Positions 38,438-49,897 of a DNA stretch of 64,000 nucleotides are shown here, piece by piece. The notes under the pieces are model-generated. The model was not told the DNA's origin and searched no databases. It saw only the letters and a program-made list of their open reading frames with translations. The stretch's first letter is position 1; the number at the start of each line of letters is the position of its first letter. The position numbers and the translations under genes are program-made. This stretch comes from Neospora caninum Liverpool (Eukaryota; Apicomplexa; Conoidasida; Eucoccidiorida; Sarcocystidae), in assembly GCF_000208865.1 (NCBI RefSeq), contig NC_018394.1:1695635-1759634 (forward strand), written 5' to 3'.

Positions 38438-41400
38438 TGTCTCAGGAGCGCGGGGGAAGACGGGAATCAACACACGTGCGACACACGCGACTGACACACG
38501 AGAACGCGACACAAAGAGAGACACGGACAGAAAGGAGACGTCCGCGATGCTGTGAAGAAGGAAAGCGATACACGCGAGAACGCGACACTCTTTAGCGTAC
38601 GGGGAAATGGTGTAGCGGTGAAGACACGTGAGATGTGCACGCGGACGAAAGCGACGTGTGTCCGTCGTATCAGGCACAGAAAAGATGTGGCCTTCCTGGG
38701 GTCGGCACGAGAGACGTCGAGGCCGTTCGAAACGACTCGAGAGAAATGAAAACGCCGTGTCGGCTGACACAACGAGCTCGTCGCGCGTCTGTGCAGCACG
38801 TCCCTGAAACGTTTCGCGGTTTCTGCCCACACCGCGACTGAGAGGAGTCAGAATCCTTCACGCTGGACTTGAGACAAACGAGGGAACCACTCAACACCAC
38901 GCGCAGCCCAGCCTGGAAACGTGGGACCCCAGAGACGTTCGCAGTCAGCGTCTCTAAAATAAATCAATGCATGCAACAAGTATATAAAAATTACGAATGT
39001 GTATATATATGTATATATACGGTTTAGGGTATACCTACAACGGCGTATGCTAGACGTTTTTTGTGCAAACGGCCCCGCAACGGGAACAGGCGCGCATGCA
39101 CGTGAAGACGTCCGCGTCAGCCAACGACGCATCCGAACACGGAAGCGCGACGCGAAGAGAAACCTGTTTCAGTTTCGAGAAATACTCTTCTTTCGCATAC
39201 GGCCGGAAGGACCGTTTGCGCGCGCGCTGTACCTCTCGTCCGTCAGATTCGTCTCTTTTCGATTCTGGAAGGCACGATCCGCAACTGGTCTCCGCGTTCG
39301 TTGCCCCGCCAGTCTCTGGACTCCTCAGGCGCGGCAAGAGCGCGACAGCTCCGAGGTTCCTGCACCAGCGCCAGGCGAGGGATGAGGCGGAGGCGCACAA
39401 CACCAAGAAACAAGGATCCACAAGCCGACGATCCTCGGCAGAAGAGACACCACGACGGGCGAGAGTGGCGAAAAAGATGGACAGGGTGAATGCACTTGAA
39501 GCGAGTCGGGTCTCTCACCCCCAGAAAACTCCTTCGAAAACCCTGTACCTCTGCGCGTAAAGAGGAATCTACACAACCGTGCACAGTGTTCCTGTACACG
39601 CGAACTGCTGAAAGCTGCACGAAACCGATATAAACGCCGAGACACGCGACGCTCGTTCGCCAGTGTCTGGACACTCTCGGAGACGCGAGGGGCGCACGCG
39701 GGGTCTGCCTCACTTCTCCCTGGCACCCAGCGAGTCTCCTGTTTTTTTCCCGTCTTCACAGCGTTCGCTACGAGAGCTGCGCCGTTCTCTGCCGAAGCAT
39801 GTACACGGGAAGGACAGGCTGCGCGATACACGGTCACCCCGCTCGCGGTGTCTGGAGGTCCGCCAGTGCTCCACTGAGAAACTCTCACGTCTCATGCACG
39901 ATATTTACACATAAAAGGTTATGACGGCACAATACACGCAGTCACAACACGAATCTGGTACAAACACACGCGCACAGCTATACACAGATATATATGTGGA
40001 TCTGTATCACGGGGTGGTGTTGTTACAGGCGCGAAGAGACACGCAGCTGTAGCTCCCGCCCTTCCTCTTCGTGGAAGGCCTCTCTTCTGGCGGGGAGCCT
40101 CGCGGAAAGGCTCTGCTTCGGAGCACGCGCAGGAGTCTTCTCGCCTCGCGTCGACAAAAGGTCGACAACAAACAAGCAAAACTGCAAAAGGAAACGAAGG
40201 CGCGGCCCTGGGGACGAGATAAGTGTCGCTTTCGAGCGAAACCGCGCTCCGCCCCTGGTCGAAAATGATGAGTGCACCCCGCTTTACACACGCCGCACAA
40301 AAACTCGCAACAGACAGTCGCGTTCTGTGCCTCCGCACCCGAAAGAAAACGCCGGCGTCCGAGGCCGTGAAACCCACACGGAGACAGGAGTGACCTGTCG
40401 AGAGACACTTCCAGTTGAGTCGCACCGCGACGAACTTCTGTCTGTGCCTAGACGCGCGGGCAGCCCGCTGGACCGGCTGTATGGACAGGGGGAGCTCGAA
40501 ACCCGATGAAACGCGTGCCGAGCGTTTTGCAAGACGCTGGGCGAAGCTAAGAGCGAGGCGAATGAGAACTTGCCGAAAAAGAGCGAGGCGAAAAAGAGGC
40601 ACAAGGGGATGCGCAACGGCGAAAAAGTGGTCAACTTTTTGGACAGGTCGCGCGCCAAGAAAAGGCTCACAAACACGTGCTGTCACGTCGGGTGTACGTG
40701 GTTGGAAATGCGTCTCTTTGGGCCCAGAAACGCTGGACCGGTGAGAACGGAATGTGTGCGGCGAAACAGGGGACAGTTGATGCAGAAAAAGGAAGTCGGT
40801 TGCGTCGAAACGGCGTTGCCCTTCGCAGTTGCCCGCCGGGGGTGTCTCGACGCGCGAGACTTTCGGAAACACCCTTTGCGGTGCTTCGCAACTCACAACA
40901 GCCGAGTAAGTCTTCACGATCCTCGCCACTCCACAAAACACAGGGTGGAAGGGACGCAGGCGAAGGATCTGATGCGCTCGTCGCGGGGACGCGCGACAAA
41001 ACAAACTTCTTTTGGAAGCCGGAGCGTCTGTGCCGCAACTGCCCGAGACTTTTTATCGGTGTTTCCTGTGCTCGGGGACAATATAGAGCTCCATGAGGAG
41101 GAATGCGAGAAGAAAAGACGCAGATTAGAAGCGCAGAGAGATGCGCTCTTCCCGGGGGAAAAGCTGAGAGGACCTCGCAAAACCTATAGCCGCTCAGGAA
41201 GGGCAGAACTTGAAGAGTTGAGGAAGGGTGAAACGCTCGGCGACTGCGTGCGGAGTCCCGTCATCGTGTAGAGGGGTGAACTGCTGTTCGCAAGGCGTCG
41301 ACGAGCTTTCTGACAGGCGAAGCTTCTTCACCTGGAAAGATCCCTTTCCTCCACAAGGCCTATTTCCCGCTTGTCGACAACCGCGCTTGAGAATTGCCCG

Positions 41401-44400
41401 AGCTCGGTCTGCTTCCAGTGTTTTCCTCGAAGGCAACACGTTGATAATCGCGGGCTAGTTAGCCGTGGCATCGCCGCAGAGTCGATTTAAGACCGGACGC
41501 TGCTTCGCCATCCTGGATGAGCGGGTTGAGCACCATGTTCCGCACATCCCCCAGGTGGTTTCGACCCGGTGAAGCGTACGTCCACCTCGAGTTCCAACTG
41601 ACACAACCTTTCGGTCCGTCTTCTCGTCACCTGATTTGCTCTCAGTCACCGTTGACAAGACGCACCGGGGCCGAGGCAGCCGCGGCGACCTGCGCAGTGC
41701 AGCAGAGCCAGACGAATGGAGACCGAATCTCCGAGCGGTTTCTCGGTTTCGCGAAAAAGCACAAACCAGAGAGAAAGCGAAGGACTTCCTGCTGGGCAAG
41801 GCCGGTTGGCCGCCAGCGGGGAGCTACGCCCCTAACGCCGAAGAGAGACGCCCCCTTCTCTGTGTTTTTGTCTGTCGCCTGACACCCAAAGAAAGTCAGA
41901 AGGGCGGAGATCGCCACGCAGATGCTTAAAAGAGAGGGAAAAGAGGAGGGAGCGAAAAGGAGGAACGACAGACTGCGCGAGAACACGGGAAAACGGCACG
42001 CCGCAGAGAGAGAACCGACGGACGGCTACGGGGAAAAGAAAAAAGGAGAAAAACGTACAGAAAAACAGGCCGAAGAGTTGCCTTCCTTCTTTGAGCGAAA
42101 AGAGAAGGAATCGACAGCGATTTCAAGCACAGACACGAAGAGCGAGTTCGCAGTGGACAGTCGCCAGAAGGGAACAAGTTTGCGTACCCTGTTTTTTGGC
42201 GAACAGTCAAATTCCGCGACGATTGGAACGCCCCAGCACGAAAAAAGACAGGGAAGGACGAAGAGAGTTTCCGTACAAGATCAGTCACTCTTACAACGGG
42301 TCTTGCAACGTCTCAAACCGCCCACAGAGGAAATCCGCACGGAAGAGAAAAAGGCCTTTCTATCTGCAATATTCGGCAACCACCCTAGGGCAGCTCGAGC
42401 ACAAGTTTCACTCTGTTCATGCGAATGCTCTCTCTCAGTTCTCCGAGTCACACAGCCGAGTCACTGACAGAAAAACGATGGCGTAAGAACGAAGCAACGT
42501 CCGAAAATTCTTTGGAGGACAGAGAAAAGCGCACGTATGCTTGAAACCGGAATATATCGAACACGGAAGACGAATGACGCCTACCACAATTATACGTAGA
42601 TTTATATACGGATAAAAAAGCCATTCACCGCTCCACATAGCAACGAGCAAGCACGCCTCTTTCACTCCGGACGGCACAACATAAAAACCGAATCCAGGCG
42701 TGTCGTTTCATATATAGGCCGAATCCGTTCCGTCTAGACCAGGCTCGCTCATCTCACCGCCCGATAAAATTATCCACGCTCTGCTTACCAAGCGATGAGC
42801 GAGCATCATCGAAACGGCCTGAAATGCCCACGCGCATCAGCCCAACTCATTTCTTCAACTGGAGGATCATGAACTGCAGCACGGGCGCTCAGCCGTCATC
42901 CAACTGATCCAGGCGGCTGATGCGCATTACTGCGGGGCGCCGTCCAGGAAGTCTTCGGCCAATGACAGAGTCTCCAACAAACAGCCGTGGCGCAAAAAAG
43001 ACACCCCAGGCAGCCATGCGACGCCCACCCTTCTTGGCAGAAAGAGGTTCCCATTAAGAAATCGAGAGACGCCCTCAAGAACGTGTGGTTTGCTGGGAGG
43101 CAGTGCTTTTAGCCATGTTAGAATTTTCCGGCGTCGCGGGGCAAGAGGCACCCGAACGCAGCTAGAACGGCGGTGGAAACTCTGTGTGCGTAAAAATGTG
43201 GCTGAAGGATACGTTATCTCACGGTAACTTTTTCCTGACAGTTTTTGATACACTGCTCGCTTTCGCGTCAACGCGCCGTACATCAACGCGCCTCGCGCGA
43301 CCGTGCGTCGGCAGGGAGCCTGCGTTCCTGTGTGTCGATGCGAGAGAGCGGTTGTACCGGGTGTTCAGCAAAAAACGAGTACGCGTCGTTTCAGTTTCGT
43401 TTCCAGAGCAGAGAGGCGTCGATGAAAGTCCAGAGCGCGTCGTATCTAAGGACCGGGGGGCTCTCGGCGCCATACACGAAAAAGAGGCGCTCTCTCGCAG
43501 TTCCACGATACAAGCTGCTCCAAACAGCGGAGGTTGTCCAAGTCACAGAGGCGACTCCTGCCTGAGTTGTTGAAGAGAGGCACACTATATATACATGATG
43601 GAAAAAATCAGCGTTTTCAGTGTAAGGCGGTTAAACCACTTCTTAGGATCGACAGCGTTGAACGGAAGAACGAATGCAGACCTCAAGACACACAGAGTTG
43701 AGCAGCCAAACGTACTTCCGGGCAATCCACTAGTGTGAGGGAAAATGGAAATGCGGTGGCCGAACTCGGGGTTCGGTTATACTTTGGCAGCGTGACGGGT
43801 ATCACTCGGCAGAGAGGCGGCACCGCATTTTGTCAGCATATTCACACAGGTATTCGACTCGAGACCCGGATTAACTCGTTTGACGAGTGAATTGTGGACA
43901 CAGAGATCTGCGAAGTCACAGGAAGAACCACAGGGTCCACCAGTTTACGCACCGAAGAGGATCGGTGCTGACTGATGGGTTGTGAGTGAAACCATTACAA
44001 AGTTGTGGCGTGGTGTCCAGAATCGTGAACCCGCTGCTGCACACGAGCGAAAACAGTTTAGGGGACGTACGACGAATGCGTACCATCGTCGTAGGCCCTC
44101 AACAATAACATCACGCGATATTAACACTACACCTTCTCTTCCCCTGGCATCAATCCCCGAAAGTAGCGTTATGCGCGCGTTTCCACGTCAGCAGACGATT
44201 CCTCGGAGGCCTCACTCACGGAGTCTGTGCATGTCGCTACCTAGCGACCCTAGTAACCTCTGGTGTGTGAGAAGACAGGGTGAGACGCGACATCCTCCTC
44301 GAACTGCCGATTCCCTGAGCCCCTGGTGCTGTCCTGTGCAAGACATGTTTCTCTGGGTATGATTCTAAGCTGAGGACTGTTGATGCGAACCAGCTGCAAG

Positions 44401-45940
44401 GCATTTGACTCTCGGGTGCGGTGTTACTGCAAACGAAGGTCAAGCAGCTCGGATAAATCGAAGTTACTGAATTCCCTCGAGAAAGAACCTTTCGTTTGTC
44501 AATCTGAAGGACCGCCACCTTGCAGCCATTGCACGGTGTTGATCCGCCACCCTGTGTCTACGACCTACGAGGATGTCAGTCCTCAAATCTCAACTCTTCG
44601 CAACACAAAGAAAATCCCTGGAATTTCCGTAGCAACCGTTTGCACCAAATAGTTTTCGAAGCCAGAAAGAGTCGCGCAGACTTGACGAGGGACACTGCAA
44701 GTGACATGAAAAAAAGACTTGTAACCAGTACTTCAGAGCTCTCTGTGCTTTGTTGCTTCTGCGTTATTGCTTCGTTTCGGTTGAAACACATACCGACAGT
44801 TACGCTCGTCGCACCCCACAAGCCGTCATCCTCTTCACACTTTCTCCACTATAACACGGAGTGAGAAAGCTGTGTAGTGCGTGGAAATCTTGAGAATAAC
44901 TGCTGGCTTCCACGGAATCTTGCGGCCTACTCGAGACCCAGCGAGGTAAACCCCGGAAACGTCGCGTCAACGTCACCGCGCGACTAGCTGCCCCATTCAT
45001 TTGCGTTTCTTCTGAGTTGGGCTTTCCTCAGAGGGAGACGGAGACACAAGACCACATTCGCAGACACGTGGCAACAGATAGTTCCAAAAACGGATGGAGT
45101 CACAGTGGAGAGGAAAAACCGCTAGAAACATGCAAGACAAGGCAGAGAAAGGACGCGTTTCGAGAACACCATCAACTGCGTGCAAGCAGAAAAACAACGG
45201 ACAAACATGAAGGCTGAAAAGAACCGGTTAACGTGGCCACATGAAAAGACAAGACATGAGCACACAGCTGAGAAGCCGATTTGGTCCTCGTCGGCAGAAA
45301 AGGGTCAATTAAAGAAACAAAGAACGACAGCCGAGGGCAAGACCGAAAAGGAAACGAGTAACGGCACAAAAGAACCCAAAGAAAACGGCAGAATCACGCA
45401 GAGAGAGGAAACTGAGAAGCGGGCGGAGAAGAGTCGACTGGCGAATCCTCTTTGCCGGAAGAAAAGTCCAGTCATTTTGTTTCACGAGTGTCTTTTTCGT
45501 CGTGCGATCTTCCGCGTTTTCTCCGGTCTCCCGTCTTATTCGTCTCGTTCCTTCCCTCGCCTCGCAAAATCCGCCCCCCCCCCCCCGCTGTTACAAGTAG
45601 ACCTGCCTTCCAGGAGCGTCTTGTCCCCTCTGCATCTCTTCTTCCTCCTCTCCACTGCCGCTCTCGTTGCCTTGTGTTCTCCATCTTCGTTCTTTTCCTC
45701 TCTCCTTCTCTCAATAACTATCTCTCCATCCTATCTGCCCCAAAACACACGAGACACCTGTTATTTCCACCCATATCTCGCGCCGACTGCTTGGGCCGTT
45801 TTGTGGCCGCGAAGAAATTAATTCTGCAAATCGAAGAGAAGTGAATTTTTTAGGACTTACAAGCTCACGTCCCGGGCTCTTCTCTTGCGCCCCCCTCTCT
45901 CCCTGGGAAGAGTTCCATCGTTTTCGCAAAGACAGTCGCC
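38438..45940. other. 7.5-kb spacer between the ankyrin gene and SPT4, no gene recognised
   Basis: Both neighbours are on the minus strand, so this stretch should hold the promoter and 5' leader of the ankyrin gene (from 38438) and the 3' UTR of SPT4 (ending at 45940). Open frames of 361 codons (39919-41004, minus), 233 codons (40570-41271, plus), 181 codons (41922-42467, plus) and 213 codons (45180-45821, plus) overlap other frames. They have Arg/Ser- or Lys/Glu-biased composition and no domain. From about 42500 to 45000 the sequence is lower in GC. A C13 run lies at 45574-45586. A gene of unknown family or a non-coding transcript remains possible. Confidence 0.5.
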
Positions 45941-47292
45941 TCAGTCTGCGTAGTGCGAAGCTCGGTGAACGTCGTCCTTCACGGATTCGGGAAGTTCGCC
46001 CACAACCGACACCGCGTAGCAACCGGGGACGACTTCAGCTGAGGCAGAAGACAAGACAGGAAGATCAGAAGTCTAGGCACACCGTGTTCATCGCCTTCTT
46101 CGCGCGTCGTGCGAGACGAATCCGCGGTGTCTTCTCGAGAGGCGTCGAAAGCGAAAGACAAAGGACGAAACGCACGAGTGCGATAACCCTCTACCCTCTA
46201 CACAGGGGTAGCAACAGAAATACGCGAAGAGGATCGACCCGCTCGGAGACAGCAAGAAGGCCTTTTCTGCGGAAGGACACGGTACTCAGCCGGAGTGGCA
46301 ACACGACACTTCCTGTCTCGTGTTTGCCAATGCATGCATGGAACAAGAAAAAAAAACCCGTTCCCGTCTTTTTGTATCGAAGCGAAAGGTAGTGCGTAAA
46401 TCTTCGCAGGTGGGGCCAACATATACAAGGAAGCGACGCGAGAGCAAAACCGAGACAGAGAGGAATCCCAGACACCCCTTTCCGCGCGCGCTGTTCTCGT
46501 TGGAGCCTCGCCTTTTGACCAAACGCCATTCGTTCGTCCCCGCCCTTTGCTCTGACTTCCTTTCGGCTTCTCCTCACTCAGTTTATTATGACGAGCTACC
46601 CAAGAAGACGTAGGTTTCATAATCGCGACGAATCCGGCGAAGTTGACTGTCGTACAGTCCCAGACGCGGTGCCGATCGCCGTCCATCTGCAGGAAGCCGC
46701 AGTTCGGGCAGCCTTCATCGTAGAACTGCATGCACAGACATCCGCAGAGAAAAACCAGCGATCTGGAGCGAAGAAAACGTAAACAGGTGCGCCAGAGCGC
46801 CAGCGGGAGAACGAACACGAGAGAGAGAAGCCTTTTCGAAAGAAGAGGGAGAACGGTGGTCCAACCGCACCGACGGAGAGCCCCGACTTCGCTCTTTTAT
46901 TTTTATCCACGACACAACCATCGATCATAATGTAGGAACGAAATGCACAGCGGAGTAGAGCAAGGGACATCCAGAAGGGAGAGGGAACTGGGAAAAACAG
47001 ACGGGGCGCAACGGAGGGGAGAGAGATGAGACGTGCCGCGCGAAACCGTGAACGGAAGAAGAGAGGAGAGGACAGGAAAGGCGTGCCACAGAGTCAGTAC
47101 CTGCTGCTCGCTCATAATAAGGCGACAGGAAATGCAGGCGCGCAGCCTCAGGACAACTTTGTCTTCTTCCTGGCCGCTCTTGTTCTTCACTTTCCGGACC
47201 TGGCCCCGAGGGACTGTCGCTACAGTCGACGAGTCGCCCGCCAGGGAGGCTGCTGTGTCGTCGACCTCGTACAAAGATCCACCGCCCTCCAT
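45941..47292 (-). CDS. SPT4: Transcription elongation factor SPT4
   Basis: Three exons on the minus strand: 47292-47101, 46725-46578 and 46038-45941, in phase, giving 145 residues. SPT4 is the small zinc-finger partner of SPT5 in the DSIF complex, which controls RNA polymerase II processivity. The four-cysteine finger is visible as LRACISC and EGCPNC, followed by the conserved GDRHRVWDCTTVNFAGFVAI and SSWVARHNK. Exon 3 supplies the matching end VVPGCYAVSVVGELPESV. The protein is longer than the roughly 100-120 residues usual for the family because of about 45 acidic residues before the finger. The ATG directly follows a pyrimidine-rich stretch ending TTCCCAG, so a 5'-UTR intron or an additional upstream exon is possible. 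It is divergent with RPN5. Confidence 0.92.
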
Positions 47293-49897
47293 CTGGGAAG
47301 ATACCGCGAAGTGAAGAGAATCGAGAGAGTCAGAGGAGACAAAAAGACAGGGGAATGGAGACGGAAGACGGGGACCGAACGGGAACGGAGCAGCTGGGGC
47401 AGAAAAACCCGAGAAAGGCAGCGCTTGCGAGGTAGAGACTCCGACGCGAAGGAAAAGCCCAGAGGCGCACCAAAAACGAAGACCGAGAGGCACCGGACGA
47501 GACGAAAAGAATGGCCGACGAGGCAAGGCAGGGAGATATATACGTGTGCGCGAGCGGAGACAAAGATCGGCGGGAGGACGAGGTATTGGAAGGAGGGCGG
47601 AGCGAGATGGCGTCCTAGGAAAGCTGCTAAAACACAGGAAAAACCTTTTTATTCTGGCAGTGAGGAAGAGCCACCGTGAGAAAATGGAGGACCGGCAGAC
47701 GACTCCTCAAGAGGCAGGCTGCTCTTCCTTGGAAGCGAATATTTGCAAGACGAAGAAGCATGGCTGGGATGCGCCGCCGCGACATTGGGGAAGCCGATGA
47801 TGGCGATCTGAGCTTTGTTCTCCCGAAAATAAACAGGGACGGAGCAATGCAGCGAGGTTGCTGACAAAAAAACACAAACTTGCGCTGGGAAGAGGAGTCA
47901 CTTCAAAAAAAACCGACGCGCCCAGGGCAGACGCGTACTGGCGGGAGAAAAACGTAGAAATGCAAAACTGGAACAACCTAGCTGCAGACGGCGCCGCCAA
48001 GCGTTTACTCTTGGAAGGAAATAGTATGGGGCGACGGACGGTAGAAAAGAGAGCAGAGGGAGACACCGGGATGTTTCTGGAAAACACGGACTGAGCAAGG
48101 AGCCTTCCGATGTGAACCTCGTATGAAGGATAGCCCGGACCTCTTCACATCTCGCGGGCGCACCGCTCAAAACGACCGCGCCTGGTGAGAAAGCGCCTGG
48201 AAAACCGCTCTGTCGAAAAATGACTCGCAGATTCGCCCAATACTGGTCTCTGCAGCGACGACCCGAGACGTCACAAAAAAGGAAGGAGCACTCACCGCAG
48301 AGCCGAAGCAGGGTGGTAAACAAAAGAAGAGACTGGAGACGGAAGGCTTCAACAAAGAAAGCGAGTTTTTCATGGGGACATCCCTGGACCTGCGTCGTCC
48401 CCCGTCGCGTGATTTGATTGGTACGCAGCTGGAACCGCAAGCTAATGTCAGAATGTAGAAAAGACGAATGCAGACGAGAGGGAAGCGCCTCTTTCTGTGG
48501 TGTCTAACGAGGCTTTTCAGCGTGGATACATCCGGAAACGCGGAAGTCCGATGTCACCACATGCATGGCTTACAGAGGAAAAACTTTTCTCACGCGTTTC
48601 TGATTGGTACGCGGGAGACGGAGCCTCCAGATGAGCCTGCTCGAGAGCAGGACAAAGAAAGACCTAAATACGCGTATACCTATTTACCTAGGTTTCTGCA
48701 TCTGAAACGTGAGGCGAAACCTTCGTCTCTCTGCTTCGCGCAGGCCATGCTACCCTCCAGAGCTGGGATAAAAAGGAGTGAAGACCAGCGCCGACGATTC
48801 GTGTTGTGTCTCCCTCGTGACCGCCTAACGCTCGCCGATCCTCCAAGGCTTATTTGCGACAGGTTTCGGACACACGAGCCCACGGCGCGCAGGTTGACCC
48901 GCTACTATAAGGCTTTCCTCGGCAAGCAGCTCGTTCGCAATATCTCCAAAGATTTTCCGCCTATGGGAAAGACAAGCATTCTATCTTGTGCCGTAGATGC
49001 TGCTGATGTGTTTTTTGTGTAGACCTCAAAAATCTCCAAGGTTGAAACCTGACAGGTGGGGGTGCCGCGCCACCGGGGGTGCACCGGTTGTGCCGAAGCC
49101 GTGTGTCTTCTCTCATGACCGTTCGACACAACGTTAGCTGTCATAACAAGCTGGTGTACACTCCCTTCTTTTCGCAGTTTTATTCGCTCCGCTCACACGA
49201 TATTTCGAATTTCTCTCTTCTGCCTTTCTCAGCGGTCACTGGCTGCTTTGCCCTCCTGCGTTTTTTTCCAGCGACGAGTCAAGAGGCTCCACAGGCGTTT
49301 CTATCCGGGACGTGGACCGTATCGTTCACATCGCTCTTGTTTCCTAGCTTCGTTTCTCGTGCTTGTGTCTTCACGCACACACCAGTCGCTTTTGTTCGTT
49401 GCCTGCTAGGACGTACTCTTGCCTCTTTTACTTGCTTTCCCGTATGCTTCTCAGTTTGCGCCACCAACACCTGGTGACCATACGAATGCATGCACCACAT
49501 TCTCGTCACAACACTGAAACTCCGTGGCGAACGTTCGAGGACAGGGATATCTGGAGAGGTGAAGGCAACTAAAGTCTTGCCTTTCTTTGGCAGTCCTGCT
49601 CTTCCCGTCTTCAGGCGTCAGGCGTCAATTCGCGGGAAAGCAACGAAAAACTCTCGTGGACGGCGGATAGCAGTGCAGGGGGCGCCCAAAGTTGGGGTGT
49701 ACATACACCCCAGCATTCGGTCACATCCCGTTTGTTCTTTGATCCCGTTGTCCTCAACTCGTTCAGACCTGTCCGAAGGGAGTTTTCCGGTTCCGTAAGT
49801 AGACTCATAGAGGTTCGACGATTCTCCTTCGGGTCTTTCTTTCAGGGGCCATTCAGCCCACCGTATTGCTTCACGCTTTTCTTTTCCTCTCGACACC
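47293..49897. other. Divergent spacer between SPT4 and RPN5
   Basis: 2.6 kb between the SPT4 start (minus) and the RPN5 start (plus), presumably with both promoters and 5' leaders. The SPT4-proximal part is purine-rich on the plus strand. A palindrome of the GGTGT-N4-ACACC family lies at 49696-49709, about 190 bp before the RPN5 start codon. A GGTG/CACC-rich patch lies near 49055-49090. The plus open frame at 48468-49022 (184 codons) has no recognisable features. No other gene is evident. Confidence 0.5.
49696..49709. repeat. Inverted repeat GGTGTACATACACC upstream of RPN5
   Basis: A 14-nt near-perfect palindrome (a single central mismatch) about 190 bp before the RPN5 ATG. It is a member of the dispersed family also found in coding exons here. 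Confidence 0.65.

Noticed and set aside
37076..38494. A 472-codon open frame on the plus strand
   Set aside because: It lies entirely antisense to exon 1 of the ankyrin/LRR gene. Its Arg/His/Leu-rich composition is what GC-rich coding DNA gives on the opposite strand, and no domain is visible.
38438..38830. An in-frame N-terminal extension of the ankyrin/LRR protein
   Set aside because: The frame is open, but the residues have an untranslated-leader composition, and the Met at 38437 has a much better start context.
39919..41004. A 361-codon minus-strand open frame in the ankyrin-SPT4 spacer
   Set aside because: No conserved motif, Arg/Phe/Val/Ser-rich, overlapped by an equally open plus-strand frame at 40570-41271. 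It is kept only as part of the unexplained spacer.
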